From the NCBI RefSeq assembly GCF_016342705.1, contig NZ_JAEINV010000009.1, forward strand, positions 93,676 through 157,675: a stretch of 64,000 bases of DNA. Reading direction: 5' to 3'. Positions 18,122 through 27,657 of this stretch are shown piece by piece. This stretch comes from Lutibacter sp. Lineage in GTDB: Bacteria > Bacteroidota > Bacteroidia > Flavobacteriales > Flavobacteriaceae. Under the pieces are notes generated by a model. That model searched no databases. It saw only the letters and a list, made by a program, of their open reading frames with translations, and had not been told where the DNA came from. Each line of letters begins with the position of its first letter. The stretch's first letter is position 1. The translations under genes and the position numbers were made by a program.

Positions 18122-19024
18122 TTACCATAATTTTTCAGGGTATGTTCCATTATCTTTTAGCTTCTGGATTTCTGAAGTTACATACTCTTTATCTTCTTTG
18201 TAGGTAACACCAAACCAACGAGCATTTGATTTTAAAACCTCCATAGTTCCTAATTTATTTACAATTAAATGATTTACAATGGATGGAATAAAAAACTCTG
18301 CCTTAGGTTCTTTATAATTTTTTTCTAAAAATTCTTCAAATAAAGAACTAGAAAGTTCAAAATATTTAGGTGTAAAACCAAAGAAATTCATTGCAACAAT
18401 GGTATCTTCTGATATTGGCATCATTTCACCTTGTTCATTTTTATATTTCAATTCACCATCTACTTTTTCTATTTGAGTTCTTTCTGTTAAACCAATTAAA
18501 AAGCCATTTTCATCAACTTTGCATTCGCCACGAGAAACAAATCCAAAATCTGAAATGGTATTTTTCAACACATAACCTAACATATTAAATTCACTAGAAT
18601 TTTTATCAATTTTATTTAAAGCGTCCGCCATTACCTGGTAACCTTCACGTCCGTAAAAATCATCCGCATTAATTACTGCGAAATTTTCTTTAATAACATC
18701 TTTAGTCATTAATAACGCTTGACCAGTTCCCCAAGGTTTTTCTCTTTGGTTATCTTTAAATCTTTCTGGTATTTTATCCAACTCTTGAAAAACATATTCA
18801 ACTTCAATTTTTCCTTTTAATTTTTTATCAAAAAAAGATTTAAAATCATCTTCAATACTTTTTCTAATGATAAAAACTACTTTTCCAAAACCTGCCTGAA
18901 TAGCATCGTAAATTGAAAAGTCTAAAATTGTATCTCCTTGTTCTGAAAATGTGTCTAATTGTTTTAATCCTCCATATCTGCTACCTACTCCGGCAGCCAA
19001 AATAACTAGTGTTGGTTTACTCAT
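18122..19024 (-). CDS. Nucleotidyltransferase family protein (sugar-phosphate type)
   Basis: The 300-residue protein has the NTP-transferase N-terminus LVILAAGVGSRYGGLKQL, a fold shared with GalU/RfbA-like enzymes, and an acidic metal site at AVINADDFYGREGYQ. The sequence also has GKVVFIIRKSIEDDF and PWGTGQALLM, which fit nucleotide and sugar-phosphate binding. The sugar specificity cannot be read from the sequence. It begins 3 bases after the tamB stop codon on the same strand, so it is translationally close to an envelope biogenesis gene. Confidence 0.8.
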   Translation of the reverse strand: MSKPTLVILAAGVGSRYGGLKQLDTFSEQGDTILDFSIYDAIQAGFGKVVFIIRKSIEDDFKSFFDKKLKGKIEVEYVFQELDKIPERFKDNQREKPWGTGQALLMTKDVIKENFAVINADDFYGREGYQVMADALNKIDKNSSEFNMLGYVLKNTISDFGFVSRGECKVDENGFLIGLTERTQIEKVDGELKYKNEQGEMMPISEDTIVAMNFFGFTPKYFELSSSLFEEFLEKNYKEPKAEFFIPSIVNHLIVNKLGTMEVLKSNARWFGVTYKEDKEYVTSEIQKLKDNGTYPEKLW

Positions 19025-19027
19025 TTT

Positions 19028-22000
19028 TTATTTTTTTATTGATTTATTTTTAAATTTTATTATTTTATTTTCTGTAATTATTGAATCTTTTGATTGTTTT
19101 TCAGGAATTGAATCAATTGGTTTTTTCTTTTTCAACTTCAATTTTTCTAGTAATTCTTTTCCACTATCAAAATCAATTTGGTAGGTTAAACCTGCTCCTT
19201 GCGTGTAACCTTCTTCTTCTTCTGTATATTGAATTTCATTTTGCCTATTAAAGATTGACGATCTGAAAGTTCCTTCATCATTCATTAAAAATTCAACATT
19301 TACTTCTCCAATAACGTTTGTTTGATCTTTAGAACCTATAGGCATTCCTACTTTTCCGTTTATAATAATTTTATCGTTTAACTGATAATCTAAAGCTATT
19401 GCTAATTGATCATCAATATTTAAATTATCTACCTTATATTTTTCACCTACTGTGTATACTGGTTTTAATTTAAATCTATTATTACCTTGGTTTAATATAT
19501 TATCAAACACGTTTGAAAGCATATCGAAACTTGTACCATATAAAGCCGCGTTGCTATTTACACTTAAATCACTTTCATTATAAAAACTTCCAGAAACTAA
19601 CAAAGATATGAAATGAACTGTTTTATTGTTTTCATCATTACTATTTAATTTAAATTCTAACTCTGAGGCTACTGTTGAACTTGAATTAGGAATTTCTATA
19701 TCAAAATCGCGTTGTGAATTAAATAACTCACCCGAAAATCGTGTAATCAAATCAATTGGTATTTTTCTGTTTGCAACAATATTTTCTAATAATGATTTTG
19801 GGTTTGCTGAAACTCTATAAACGGCTTCAATATTTATATCTGCCGTAAATGGGTTTCCGCTCCAAGAAATGCTTCCACCTTTTCTAACGGCAAATGGTTT
19901 ATTTATAAAACCTCCATATTTAAAATTATAAACACCGTTATCTACAATAAAATCGCCATACATATCAAACTTATCTTTGGTATCCAAATCAATTTGTAAA
20001 TTACCAGTTCCACTTCCTTTAATATAACTTCCGGTTGCTTTATCTAACACCATTTCAACTATGGCATCTTTTGTTATTTCCAGGTTAAAAACCATTGATA
20101 ATCCTTTTAATTTATCAGAAATAAATTGCCTTCTAATTTCTTCATTATTATCGGAATTATCCTTACTTATAAAACGAATTAACTGTGATGATTCTACTGT
20201 TTTTACATCGCTAATTGGAATTATAAAGTGAGTTCCTTTTTTGGTTTTCCCAACAACATCTATAACTAATTTATCTGTTGGCCCTTTTATAAAAGCATTT
20301 CCTTCTAAAAAACCAGTTCCAAAATACAAAGAATTTTCCTTTTCTATGGTATTTAATACTAAAAGATTTTTAGTATTTACACTTAAATCTAATTTCCAAT
20401 TATCAAAATGACTATGTTTTATGGTCCCTGTAATTTTTCCTTTTGTATTTTTAAAACTATCCTTTATAGTAACATCATCAAACGTAAAAGTTTGGTTGGT
20501 TAATTCTACAATACTTGTTCCATCAAATTCATAATCTACATTTAAATAAGGAAAATACATACCGGCTTTATCTAAAAAGAGAGTTCCGGTCATATCTGGA
20601 TTTTTAACCAAACCTGTTAAGTTTACATTTCCATAAACAAATCCTCTAATATTTGTAAAAACATCTTCTCCTAATGGGCTAAAAGCATCTAGCTTAAATT
20701 CTTCAAAGTCTACAATTAAATCTAATGTGGGTTCTTTTGGCGTAAAATCTAAGTCTCCCAAAGCCGAAAAATTAATATTTCCATTTCTCTTTAAGGAAAT
20801 ATCTACCAAATAATTTTTTACTGAATTTTTTCCTTCTATATTTACTTTTAAATCGCCTTGATAAGAATTATTTACGTAAAAATTTGCAATTGTTAAGTCT
20901 GCAGTTGGTTTAATTTTATCTGTAATTTGTTTATAATTTAAAGTACCATTTACAATTCCCTTCAATTTTAAACTATCAATTTCTGGAGTTATACTTGACA
21001 ATTTTACATTTTTAAATTTAAAATTCAAGTCCTTAGAAATGGTATCTTTCATGGTTCCATAAATTTCAATTTCTTCATTATTTGAAGCAATTAAAAATTG
21101 ACTTATATCGTAGGTTTTCCTTTTACTATCAAAAACCACTTTATTTTTAAAATTATCTTCAGGATTAATTACCCATTTATTATTTTTAAAGGTGAAATTA
21201 GATTTTTGCATTCCAAAAACCGATTTATTTTCTTTATTGAAGGTATGATAAAAAGCTAAGTTATATTGCTCTGTGTTTTGCTCACCTCCATCAAATTCGG
21301 TTCTAAAATACAACGTATCATTTAAGGTAATATTCACCAATTTAAGGTTGCTCACACTGTAATATTCAGATTTTATTTTATCAATGGAAAGTTGTGTGTT
21401 AAAAAGCGGATTTTTATTATCTATCTGAACATTTAAATCTTCAATAATAGTTTTATAAGCTTCAACTCTTGGCGATTTTATATTTAACTTAAACAAATTA
21501 TCATCTGCACTAATATTTCCTCTTACCGATGAATTTGCATCTAATACAATTTCCGGATAAAATACCTCCACAATTTTATTGTAAACATTAAATCTAAAAT
21601 CGAGATATTGACCAGAAGTTACCTTATAAGGTTTGTAATTTGAGTAAATACTACCAATTGAATTTTGAGCTAGATGTCCTAATTCCGCAAATTTAAATTT
21701 CCCTTTTATTCTCCCTGTAATTATTTCTGGTGAATTAATAGTGATGGTTCTGGTACTATCTTCAAATGATGAATTAATATTAAAATCTTTGAAAAAATAA
21801 TCGCCTTTTTGGTTGGTGTACAACATATCTTTAAAATCCAGATTACCCACCAAATCATCAATAGAATTTCCTTTTACGTTAATATTTATTTCTCCTTTTA
21901 AATTTGAAATACTATCACGTTTAAACAAATTAATAGTATTTAAATCGCAATAATCTACAACTGCTTTAAAATTAAACGTATATATTTTTGAAGAAAAATC

Positions 22001-23488
22001 TGCCAATCCATTAAAATTCAGCTTAATATTTTCATCATTTACTTCTGTTTCGCCATTAAAATGTTTCTTTTTAACAACGCCATTAATTTTAATATTCTTA
22101 TATGCATATTTATTGTATTCGTAATTGGTAATTATTCCTTTTACGGATGTATTCATTTTTTCTAAAGAAAATCCTTCTCCGTCTACATCCAAAGAAGTTG
22201 ATAACAAACCAATTGAAGGATTGTCAATTAACTTACCTAACTGAAAATCAATAAATTCAATATGTCCAATATACGTTGCATCATCAATATTTGTAACATT
22301 TGTAAGCTCTAAATCTGAAATTACACTTCCCAAATTAGAATTCATAACCAATTTGGCATCAATTAAATTAGGTGTAATAAAGGTTTTTCCCTTTAAGGTA
22401 AATTTTCCTAATTTAGAAAATTCAGTAGGCAATGTATTTCCTAAAACATTTGGAAGTAATGCTTTTAAATGATAATAATCTGATGTTAAATTATCAATAT
22501 CTCCTTCTAAAGAAAACCCGTTTTCCTGATTAAAAACATTTTTAAAATTAATAGTTCCTTTAATAATGGCGCCTTTATCAGATTCTAAATCTAAATTATG
22601 TGTTATAAAATTATTGAGTGTTCCTGTTATTTTTGTTGAAAAATGCAATTCATCATCAGTTCCTAATTCATTATAGAATTTTTTCAAATCTATTAACGAT
22701 AAATTTGCCTTTTGAACGTCTGCATTTAATTTTACTTTATTATTAAAATCCGAAAAGTCATCTCTATGGTAATTAAAAATAATATCTGCCTCTAATGAAG
22801 ATTCCGCAGTTTCTAACAACGTATTATTAAAACTCATGGAAATTTTAGAATACGAAAAGTTACTTGTTAAGTTTTCAACCTCAATATTTCTATTTTCAAT
22901 AAAATGAAGGTTTTTAATATCAGCAGTAACATTTGGTCCTTCAATTTTAAAGTTTTTTGCACTACCCTTTATTTTTTTGAAGAATATAGGTTGATCATTT
23001 TTAATATTAGCATCTACAACTTCAACATATCCATTGTTTAATTTTAATCTGGTTGAAGTTAATAAAAACCCAGATGGTTGATCACTCACTGTTCCATCAT
23101 CAAATTTATCTACAAACACTGTTAAAGCATCATCTACTTCTCCTTTGTAGGTTTTAATATTTAAAATAAAATTATCTAAAAATATTTGGCCAAATTCTGG
23201 TTTTCCATCCACCAATTTTTTAAAACTAACGATTGATGTAGTTAAGTTTTCAATATAAATTAACGTATCTGCATGGTGATTTTTAATATAAACTTCTTTT
23301 AATTTTACATTTCCTAAAAATGACAAATCAACTTTTTTAACATTAATATCAACATCAAATTCTGTTCTTAAATAGTTTGTTGCTTTTTTTCCAAGCGAAG
23401 TTTGTACTGCCGGGATTGACAGTAATACACTAACTACTGCTAATGAAACCAGTAGTATTAGTAAAATATTTACAACTATTTTTTTAAT
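19028..23488 (-). CDS. tamB: Translocation and assembly module subunit TamB (AsmA-like)
   Basis: TamB spans the periplasm and is thought to move phospholipids between membranes or assist outer-membrane protein assembly. The very long protein consists of repeated beta-strand (AsmA/DUF490) segments and ends with the conserved TamB C-terminal domain around GGSISWSGNPFTADINIEAVYRVSANPKSLL. The first standard start codon in frame is a TTG at 23326, but the frame stays open to 23515. The added codons encode a basic segment and membrane anchor (KRIKKIVVNILLILLVSLAV, then SIPAVQT), exactly what TamB N-termini contain. No ATG, GTG or TTG exists in that stretch, so I mark a putative ATT start at 23488, an uncertain choice. 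The gene is divergent from tsaD. Confidence 0.8.
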   Translation of the reverse strand: MKKIVVNILLILLVSLAVVSVLLSIPAVQTSLGKKATNYLRTEFDVDINVKKVDLSFLGNVKLKEVYIKNHHADTLIYIENLTTSIVSFKKLVDGKPEFGQIFLDNFILNIKTYKGEVDDALTVFVDKFDDGTVSDQPSGFLLTSTRLKLNNGYVEVVDANIKNDQPIFFKKIKGSAKNFKIEGPNVTADIKNLHFIENRNIEVENLTSNFSYSKISMSFNNTLLETAESSLEADIIFNYHRDDFSDFNNKVKLNADVQKANLSLIDLKKFYNELGTDDELHFSTKITGTLNNFITHNLDLESDKGAIIKGTINFKNVFNQENGFSLEGDIDNLTSDYYHLKALLPNVLGNTLPTEFSKLGKFTLKGKTFITPNLIDAKLVMNSNLGSVISDLELTNVTNIDDATYIGHIEFIDFQLGKLIDNPSIGLLSTSLDVDGEGFSLEKMNTSVKGIITNYEYNKYAYKNIKINGVVKKKHFNGETEVNDENIKLNFNGLADFSSKIYTFNFKAVVDYCDLNTINLFKRDSISNLKGEININVKGNSIDDLVGNLDFKDMLYTNQKGDYFFKDFNINSSFEDSTRTITINSPEIITGRIKGKFKFAELGHLAQNSIGSIYSNYKPYKVTSGQYLDFRFNVYNKIVEVFYPEIVLDANSSVRGNISADDNLFKLNIKSPRVEAYKTIIEDLNVQIDNKNPLFNTQLSIDKIKSEYYSVSNLKLVNITLNDTLYFRTEFDGGEQNTEQYNLAFYHTFNKENKSVFGMQKSNFTFKNNKWVINPEDNFKNKVVFDSKRKTYDISQFLIASNNEEIEIYGTMKDTISKDLNFKFKNVKLSSITPEIDSLKLKGIVNGTLNYKQITDKIKPTADLTIANFYVNNSYQGDLKVNIEGKNSVKNYLVDISLKRNGNINFSALGDLDFTPKEPTLDLIVDFEEFKLDAFSPLGEDVFTNIRGFVYGNVNLTGLVKNPDMTGTLFLDKAGMYFPYLNVDYEFDGTSIVELTNQTFTFDDVTIKDSFKNTKGKITGTIKHSHFDNWKLDLSVNTKNLLVLNTIEKENSLYFGTGFLEGNAFIKGPTDKLVIDVVGKTKKGTHFIIPISDVKTVESSQLIRFISKDNSDNNEEIRRQFISDKLKGLSMVFNLEITKDAIVEMVLDKATGSYIKGSGTGNLQIDLDTKDKFDMYGDFIVDNGVYNFKYGGFINKPFAVRKGGSISWSGNPFTADINIEAVYRVSANPKSLLENIVANRKIPIDLITRFSGELFNSQRDFDIEIPNSSSTVASELEFKLNSNDENNKTVHFISLLVSGSFYNESDLSVNSNAALYGTSFDMLSNVFDNILNQGNNRFKLKPVYTVGEKYKVDNLNIDDQLAIALDYQLNDKIIINGKVGMPIGSKDQTNVIGEVNVEFLMNDEGTFRSSIFNRQNEIQYTEEEEGYTQGAGLTYQIDFDSGKELLEKLKLKKKKPIDSIPEKQSKDSIITENKIIKFKNKSIKK

Positions 23489-23503
23489 TCGTTTGATATG
23501 CGC

Positions 23504-23511
23504 TAAATTTG
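23504..23511 (+). promoter_or_regulatory. -7 promoter element for tsaD
   Basis: TAAATTTG matches TAnnTTTG, 38 bases before tsaD. It overlaps the palindrome TTTGCAAA (23508-23515). The complementary strand there reads TTAATTTG, one base off consensus, so the divergent tamB promoter may share the same spot. Confidence 0.5.
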
Positions 23512-23549
23512 CAAATTAACGGCAATTATTATGCCTATATTTTATTTAA

Positions 23550-24584
23550 ATGACTAAAATTAATCCAATTTATATTCTTGGTATTGAATCGTCTTGTGAT
23601 GATACAAGTGCCGCTGTTTTATGCAACGGAAAAGTACTATCAAATGTTGTTGCCAATCAAGAAATTCACACCAAATATGGAGGTGTTGTTCCTGAATTAG
23701 CTTCCAGAGCACATCAACAAAATATTGTTCCTGTTATTCAACAAGCAATTCAACAAGCAAATATCGACAAAAAAGAGTTACATGCCATAGCTTTTACGCG
23801 TGGACCTGGATTAATGGGGTCACTTTTAGTGGGAACATCGTTTGCAAAGTCACTTTCTATGGCTTTAAATATTCCATTAATTGCTGTAAATCATATGCAA
23901 GGGCACGTTTTAGCTCATTTTATTGAAGATGAAACTCAACAAAAACCGCCATTTCCTTTTTTATGTTTAACAATTAGCGGTGGACATACGCAAATTGTAA
24001 AAATTACCAATTATTTTACCATGGAAGTTATTGGTGAAACTACTGATGATGCCGTTGGAGAAGCGTATGATAAATCGGCAAAAATTTTAGGGCTGCCATA
24101 TCCTGGCGGACCTTTGGTTGATAAATATGCGCAACTTGGCAATCCAAAAGCCTTTAAATTTACAAAACCAAAAATGCCAAATTTAGATTTTAGTTTTAGT
24201 GGACTAAAAACAGCTATTTTATATTTTATTCAGAAAAATGTAAAAGAAAATCCAAATTTTATTGAAGAAAATCTCCACGATATTTGTGCTTCTATTCAGT
24301 ACACTATTGTGCAAATATTATTCGATAAACTTAAAAAAGCAGTGAAACAAACAGGAATTACACATATTGCAATAGCCGGTGGTGTAAGTGCTAATTCTGA
24401 AATACGTAAAACCTTAAAAGCTACTGAAGAAAAATATGGATGGACTACGTACATTCCAAAATTTCAATACACAACAGATAATGCTGCTATGATTGCTATT
24501 GTTGGGCATTTAAAATATTTAGAAAAAGATTTTTCTGAAACAGATATTGTGGCAACTGCACGTTTAAAAGTACAAGAAGGTTAA
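23550..24584 (+). CDS. tsaD: tRNA N6-threonylcarbamoyladenosine transferase TsaD
   Basis: TsaD transfers the threonylcarbamoyl group to A37 of ANN-decoding tRNAs, with TsaB, TsaE and TsaC partners. The 344-residue protein shows the ASKHA start ILGIESSCDDTSAAVL, the metal-binding HMQGH (H115, H119), the SGGHTQIV phosphate loop, GEAYDKSAKILGLPYPGGP and the C-terminal TDNAAMIAIVGH. It ends VATARLKVQEG. A diverged copy of this last segment lies about 290 bases downstream. Confidence 0.97.
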   Translation: MTKINPIYILGIESSCDDTSAAVLCNGKVLSNVVANQEIHTKYGGVVPELASRAHQQNIVPVIQQAIQQANIDKKELHAIAFTRGPGLMGSLLVGTSFAKSLSMALNIPLIAVNHMQGHVLAHFIEDETQQKPPFPFLCLTISGGHTQIVKITNYFTMEVIGETTDDAVGEAYDKSAKILGLPYPGGPLVDKYAQLGNPKAFKFTKPKMPNLDFSFSGLKTAILYFIQKNVKENPNFIEENLHDICASIQYTIVQILFDKLKKAVKQTGITHIAIAGGVSANSEIRKTLKATEEKYGWTTYIPKFQYTTDNAAMIAIVGHLKYLEKDFSETDIVATARLKVQEG

Positions 24585-24611
24585 AAATTTAAATTAGGTT
24601 TTTCTTTCATA

Positions 24612-24721
24612 AAAAAAGTATCAGCATATTTTTGCAAAAGTATCAGCATACTTTAGGAAAAGTTTCAGCATACTTTGGAGAAAGTATGAGCATACTTCTT
24701 TGAAAGAATCAGCATACATTT
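24612..24721. repeat. Five tandem 22-bp imperfect palindromes
   Basis: The core TCAGCATA (once TGAGCATA) recurs at 24621, 24643, 24665, 24687 and 24709, exactly 22 bases apart. Around the core, flanks form an inverted repeat AAAGTAT-CAGC-ATACTTT, best preserved in the second unit and partly decayed in the others. The 22-base period is not a multiple of three, so the array is not a peptide repeat. Function is unknown; candidates are a protein-binding array or a row of small RNA hairpins at the end of the tsaD transcript. Confidence 0.8.
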
Positions 24722-24776
24722 TAAACTACAATTACTTACTGAATATCAACTTGTTGCAAAATTAAATTTTCGATTA

Positions 24777-24875
24777 TTCAAGTAACAACAAAATGCATAA
24801 AAAACCACTTTAAAATATTATCGCTCTGAATCAATTGTTGTTGCAACAGCTCGGTTAAAAGTGCAAGAAGGTTAA
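24777..24875 (+). pseudogene. Relic of a tsaD 3' end
   Basis: The last 16 codons (24828-24875) read ESIVVATARLKVQEG and stop, against ETDIVATARLKVQEG at the true tsaD end. The bases differ mainly at third codon positions (for example GCT CGG against GCA CGT, GTG against GTA). Upstream, LKYYRSES aligns with LKYLEKDFSE after a gap, and TTCAA..ACAACA..ATGC resembles the tsaD FQYTTDNA codons. It has no start and frame breaks upstream, so it is a fragment. It could be a duplication or the old 3' end left behind after partial allele replacement. Confidence 0.75.
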
Positions 24876-24914
24876 AAAATACTATTATTTTAAGATTTAT
24901 CTGTACTGAAATTG

Positions 24915-24922
24915 TAATTTTG
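24915..24922 (+). promoter_or_regulatory. -7 promoter element giving a leaderless transcript for the Cys-rich/TonB/HMA operon
   Basis: TAATTTTG matches TAnnTTTG and is followed by CAAA then ATG at 24927, the same four-base spacing as at mgsA and recR. Confidence 0.55.
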
Positions 24923-24926
24923 CAAA

Positions 24927-25343
24927 ATGAAAAATGTTTTTCAAAAAATAACAGTTGTATTTATGGTCGCAATATTATTGCTATCCATTACATCTTTTTC
25001 AATGTATAAACATTTTTGTAATGATAATTTAGTTGAAATTTCTAATTTTTCAAAAGTTGATTCTTGCTGTAAAACTAAAATTGTTTCCAATAATTTTAAC
25101 ATTGTAAAGTTTTCAAAAAAGGATTGTTGTCAAAATGAAATTGTTATGAAAAGTAATACTTCTTTTCAACATACTAATTCTTTAAAATTAATAAAATCTC
25201 AATACGTTTTAGCTTTTTCATTTTATACAATTTTTGTAAAAAAAATGAATTTCATTAAAGTTAACACTACATTTTATCAAGATTTTTCTCCTCCTAAAAT
25301 TTTACGAAACAAACAAGTACTGTTTCAGTCCTTCTTAATTTGA
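24927..25343 (+). CDS. Small Cys-rich exported protein heading a metal-related TonB operon
   Basis: The 138-residue protein has an N-terminal hydrophobic segment (about 7-25) followed by KHFC (C31), then two vicinal pairs, SCC (47-48) and DCC (67-68). A second hydrophobic patch lies around residues 85-105, and the protein ends with FSPPKILRNK. I recognise it as a type of small Bacteroidota protein ('HYC'-like) placed before TonB receptors and HMA proteins. It has no assigned function. The vicinal Cys pairs suggest soft-metal binding, most likely copper. It is 75 bases upstream of the receptor gene. Confidence 0.65.
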   Translation: MKNVFQKITVVFMVAILLLSITSFSMYKHFCNDNLVEISNFSKVDSCCKTKIVSNNFNIVKFSKKDCCQNEIVMKSNTSFQHTNSLKLIKSQYVLAFSFYTIFVKKMNFIKVNTTFYQDFSPPKILRNKQVLFQSFLI

Positions 25344-25418
25344 TTTTATAGTTCTTTTTGAGAATAGCATTGGCTATTAAAACAAGATTTCTATTTATCA
25401 CAATTAAGATTTTCATTC

Positions 25419-27647
25419 ATGAAAAAATATATCATTTATTTATTCATCCTCCTTCCTTTGGGTGCAATAAGTCAAAATAGTACGAAAGGAAAAATTTTAG
25501 ACACCTCTAACACTCCAATAATTGGCGCAAATATTTATTGGGAAGATTCTACAATTGGTGTTGTTTCAAATGAAAATGGGTTATTTGAAATTAAAAATTT
25601 ATCAAACAATAATACTTTAATAGTAAGCTATATTGGTTATAAATCACAATCTATTACTATTGATAAATCAACTGAATTAACCATAAACTTAAGTCCAGAT
25701 AATGAACTAAATGAAATTAGTATTAATTCTGTAAAACAAAGTTCCAACAGACCATCGTATGAAATTAAAAACATCATTAATGTAAATAAGGCAGAATTGT
25801 TAAAAGCCGCTTGCTGTAATTTAGCAGAGAGTTTTGAAACAAATCCATCTATTGACGTTAATTATTCCGATGCGCTAACTGGAACAAAACAAATTAAAAT
25901 GTTAGGTTTATCAAGTCCGTACATTCAAATTGTTCAAGAAAATGTTCCTAATATTAGAGGTGCTGCTCAGGCATTTGGACTTTCATTTACTCCAGGAACT
26001 TGGGTTGAAAGCATACAAGTTACCAAAGGTGCAGGAAGTGTTGTAAATGGTTATGAAAGTATAACCGGTCAAATTAATGCCGAATTAGTAAAGCCTTTAA
26101 CTGATAAAAAGTTATTTATAAATGCTTATACATCCTTAGATGGAAGATCTGAATTAAATACGCATTTCAATAAAATTTTAAATGATAAATGGAGCGCTGG
26201 TTTATATGTTCATGGAAATTTAAGAACTAAAAAAATGGACGAAAACAACGATGGTTTTTTAGATGCTCCGCTTTCTAATCAAATAAACATTATGAACAGA
26301 TGGCAATATACCGATACAGAAAAAGGTTGGGTGAGCTTTGTTAATTTTCGCTATTTAACCGATAATAAACAAACAGGGCAAGTAAATTTTAATCCTGACA
26401 TTCATAAAAAAACTAGTACATTTTGGGGAAGTGAAATTGAAACCGAAAGATTTGAAACCTCCGCAAAATTGGGTTATGTTTTTCCAGAAATGCCTTATAA
26501 AAGTTTTGGATTGCAATTTGCATTTAGCGACCACAAACAGCATTCTTATTATGGACTAAAAGATTATAATATAAAACATCAAAGTTTTTATGCTAATTTA
26601 ATTTTCAATTCTATAATTTCAGATACAAGAAATAAAATTGTAACTGGACTAAATTCAACTTTTGATGATTTTAATGAATTAGTTTTAAATTCAAATTACA
26701 CAAGAAACGAAAAATCTGTTGGTGCTTTTTTTGAATATAATTATGATAATTTAGACAATTTAAGCTTATCGGCAGGAGTTAGAGTTGATGCTCATAATTT
26801 ATTAGGAACTTTTATTACGCCACGTTTACACGTTAAATATAACGCTTGGGAAACTGGAACATTCCGATTTTCAGCAGGAAGAGGAAAAAGAGGCGCTTCT
26901 ATATTTGCCGAAAATCAAAAATTATTTGGCACAAACAGAACTTTAAATATTACTAATAATAATGGTAAATATTACGGATTAAAACCAGAAATAGCTTGGA
27001 ATTACGGAACTTCATTCAATCAAAAATTTAAATTATTTAATAGAAGTGGTGATGTAACCATTGACTTTTATAAAACAATTTTTGATGAGCAAGTTATTGT
27101 AGATTGGGAAAATCCAACCGAAATTTCGTTTTACAATAGTTCAACAATAGGAAAAGCAAATAGCTTTCAAATTGAGTTAAATTACAGTCCGGTAACACAT
27201 TTAGCAATAAGAACAGCCTACAAATATCAAGATATTACAAGTAATTTTATTTCCGGCGAAAAACAAGAACCATTACAACCTAAAAATAGATTTTTTACAA
27301 ACTTATTTTTTGAAACTCATCAAACAGAAAAAGGTGGTAATTGGAAATTCGATTTCACATACAATTGGCAAAGTGAACAGCGAATTCCGGACACTAGTAT
27401 TTATAGTTTAAAGTATCAACTACCACTATATTCAGACAATCACAGCGCTATAAATGCACAAATAACAAAGGTTTTTTCACCACGATTTGAATGGTATTTA
27501 GGTGGCGAAAATTTAACCAACCAAAAACAACAAATACCCGTTTTAGGAGCTGATGATCCTTTCGGAACAAATTTTGATACAAGCTTAGTATATTCGCCTG
27601 TTATTGGTGCAATGTATTATACAGGAATTAGATTTAATTTAGAATAA
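25419..27647 (+). CDS. TonB-dependent receptor, probable metal uptake
   Basis: The 742-residue receptor has a signal peptide (about 1-18), a carboxypeptidase-regulatory-like domain (about 22-95), a plug (about 110-225) and a barrel ending MYYTGIRFNLE. The plug opens with KAACCNLAESFETNPS, holding a vicinal Cys pair (C132-C133), then VDVNYSDALTGTKQIKMLGL, a pattern I recognise in Bacteroidota receptors encoded beside HMA proteins. It lacks the CxxxM motif of the OprC-like receptor earlier in the window, so it is a different subfamily. The ligand is inferred to be a thiophilic metal or its complex. Confidence 0.82.
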   Translation: MKKYIIYLFILLPLGAISQNSTKGKILDTSNTPIIGANIYWEDSTIGVVSNENGLFEIKNLSNNNTLIVSYIGYKSQSITIDKSTELTINLSPDNELNEISINSVKQSSNRPSYEIKNIINVNKAELLKAACCNLAESFETNPSIDVNYSDALTGTKQIKMLGLSSPYIQIVQENVPNIRGAAQAFGLSFTPGTWVESIQVTKGAGSVVNGYESITGQINAELVKPLTDKKLFINAYTSLDGRSELNTHFNKILNDKWSAGLYVHGNLRTKKMDENNDGFLDAPLSNQINIMNRWQYTDTEKGWVSFVNFRYLTDNKQTGQVNFNPDIHKKTSTFWGSEIETERFETSAKLGYVFPEMPYKSFGLQFAFSDHKQHSYYGLKDYNIKHQSFYANLIFNSIISDTRNKIVTGLNSTFDDFNELVLNSNYTRNEKSVGAFFEYNYDNLDNLSLSAGVRVDAHNLLGTFITPRLHVKYNAWETGTFRFSAGRGKRGASIFAENQKLFGTNRTLNITNNNGKYYGLKPEIAWNYGTSFNQKFKLFNRSGDVTIDFYKTIFDEQVIVDWENPTEISFYNSSTIGKANSFQIELNYSPVTHLAIRTAYKYQDITSNFISGEKQEPLQPKNRFFTNLFFETHQTEKGGNWKFDFTYNWQSEQRIPDTSIYSLKYQLPLYSDNHSAINAQITKVFSPRFEWYLGGENLTNQKQQIPVLGADDPFGTNFDTSLVYSPVIGAMYYTGIRFNLE

Positions 27648-27657
27648 AACGTTTATT

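Larger units (their letters stand above)
24585..24926. other. Non-coding stretch with palindromic tandem repeats and a tsaD relic
   Basis: These 342 bases hold no plausible gene. From 24612 to 24721 there are five 22-bp repeats. From 24777 to 24875 there is a decayed tsaD 3' end. From 24915 there is a promoter element for the next gene. The 24722-24776 segment shows nothing recognisable. Confidence 0.75.

Noticed and set aside
24612..24721. Short regular repeats as a CRISPR array
   Set aside because: The 22-bp units are contiguous with no unique spacers and no cas genes are present.
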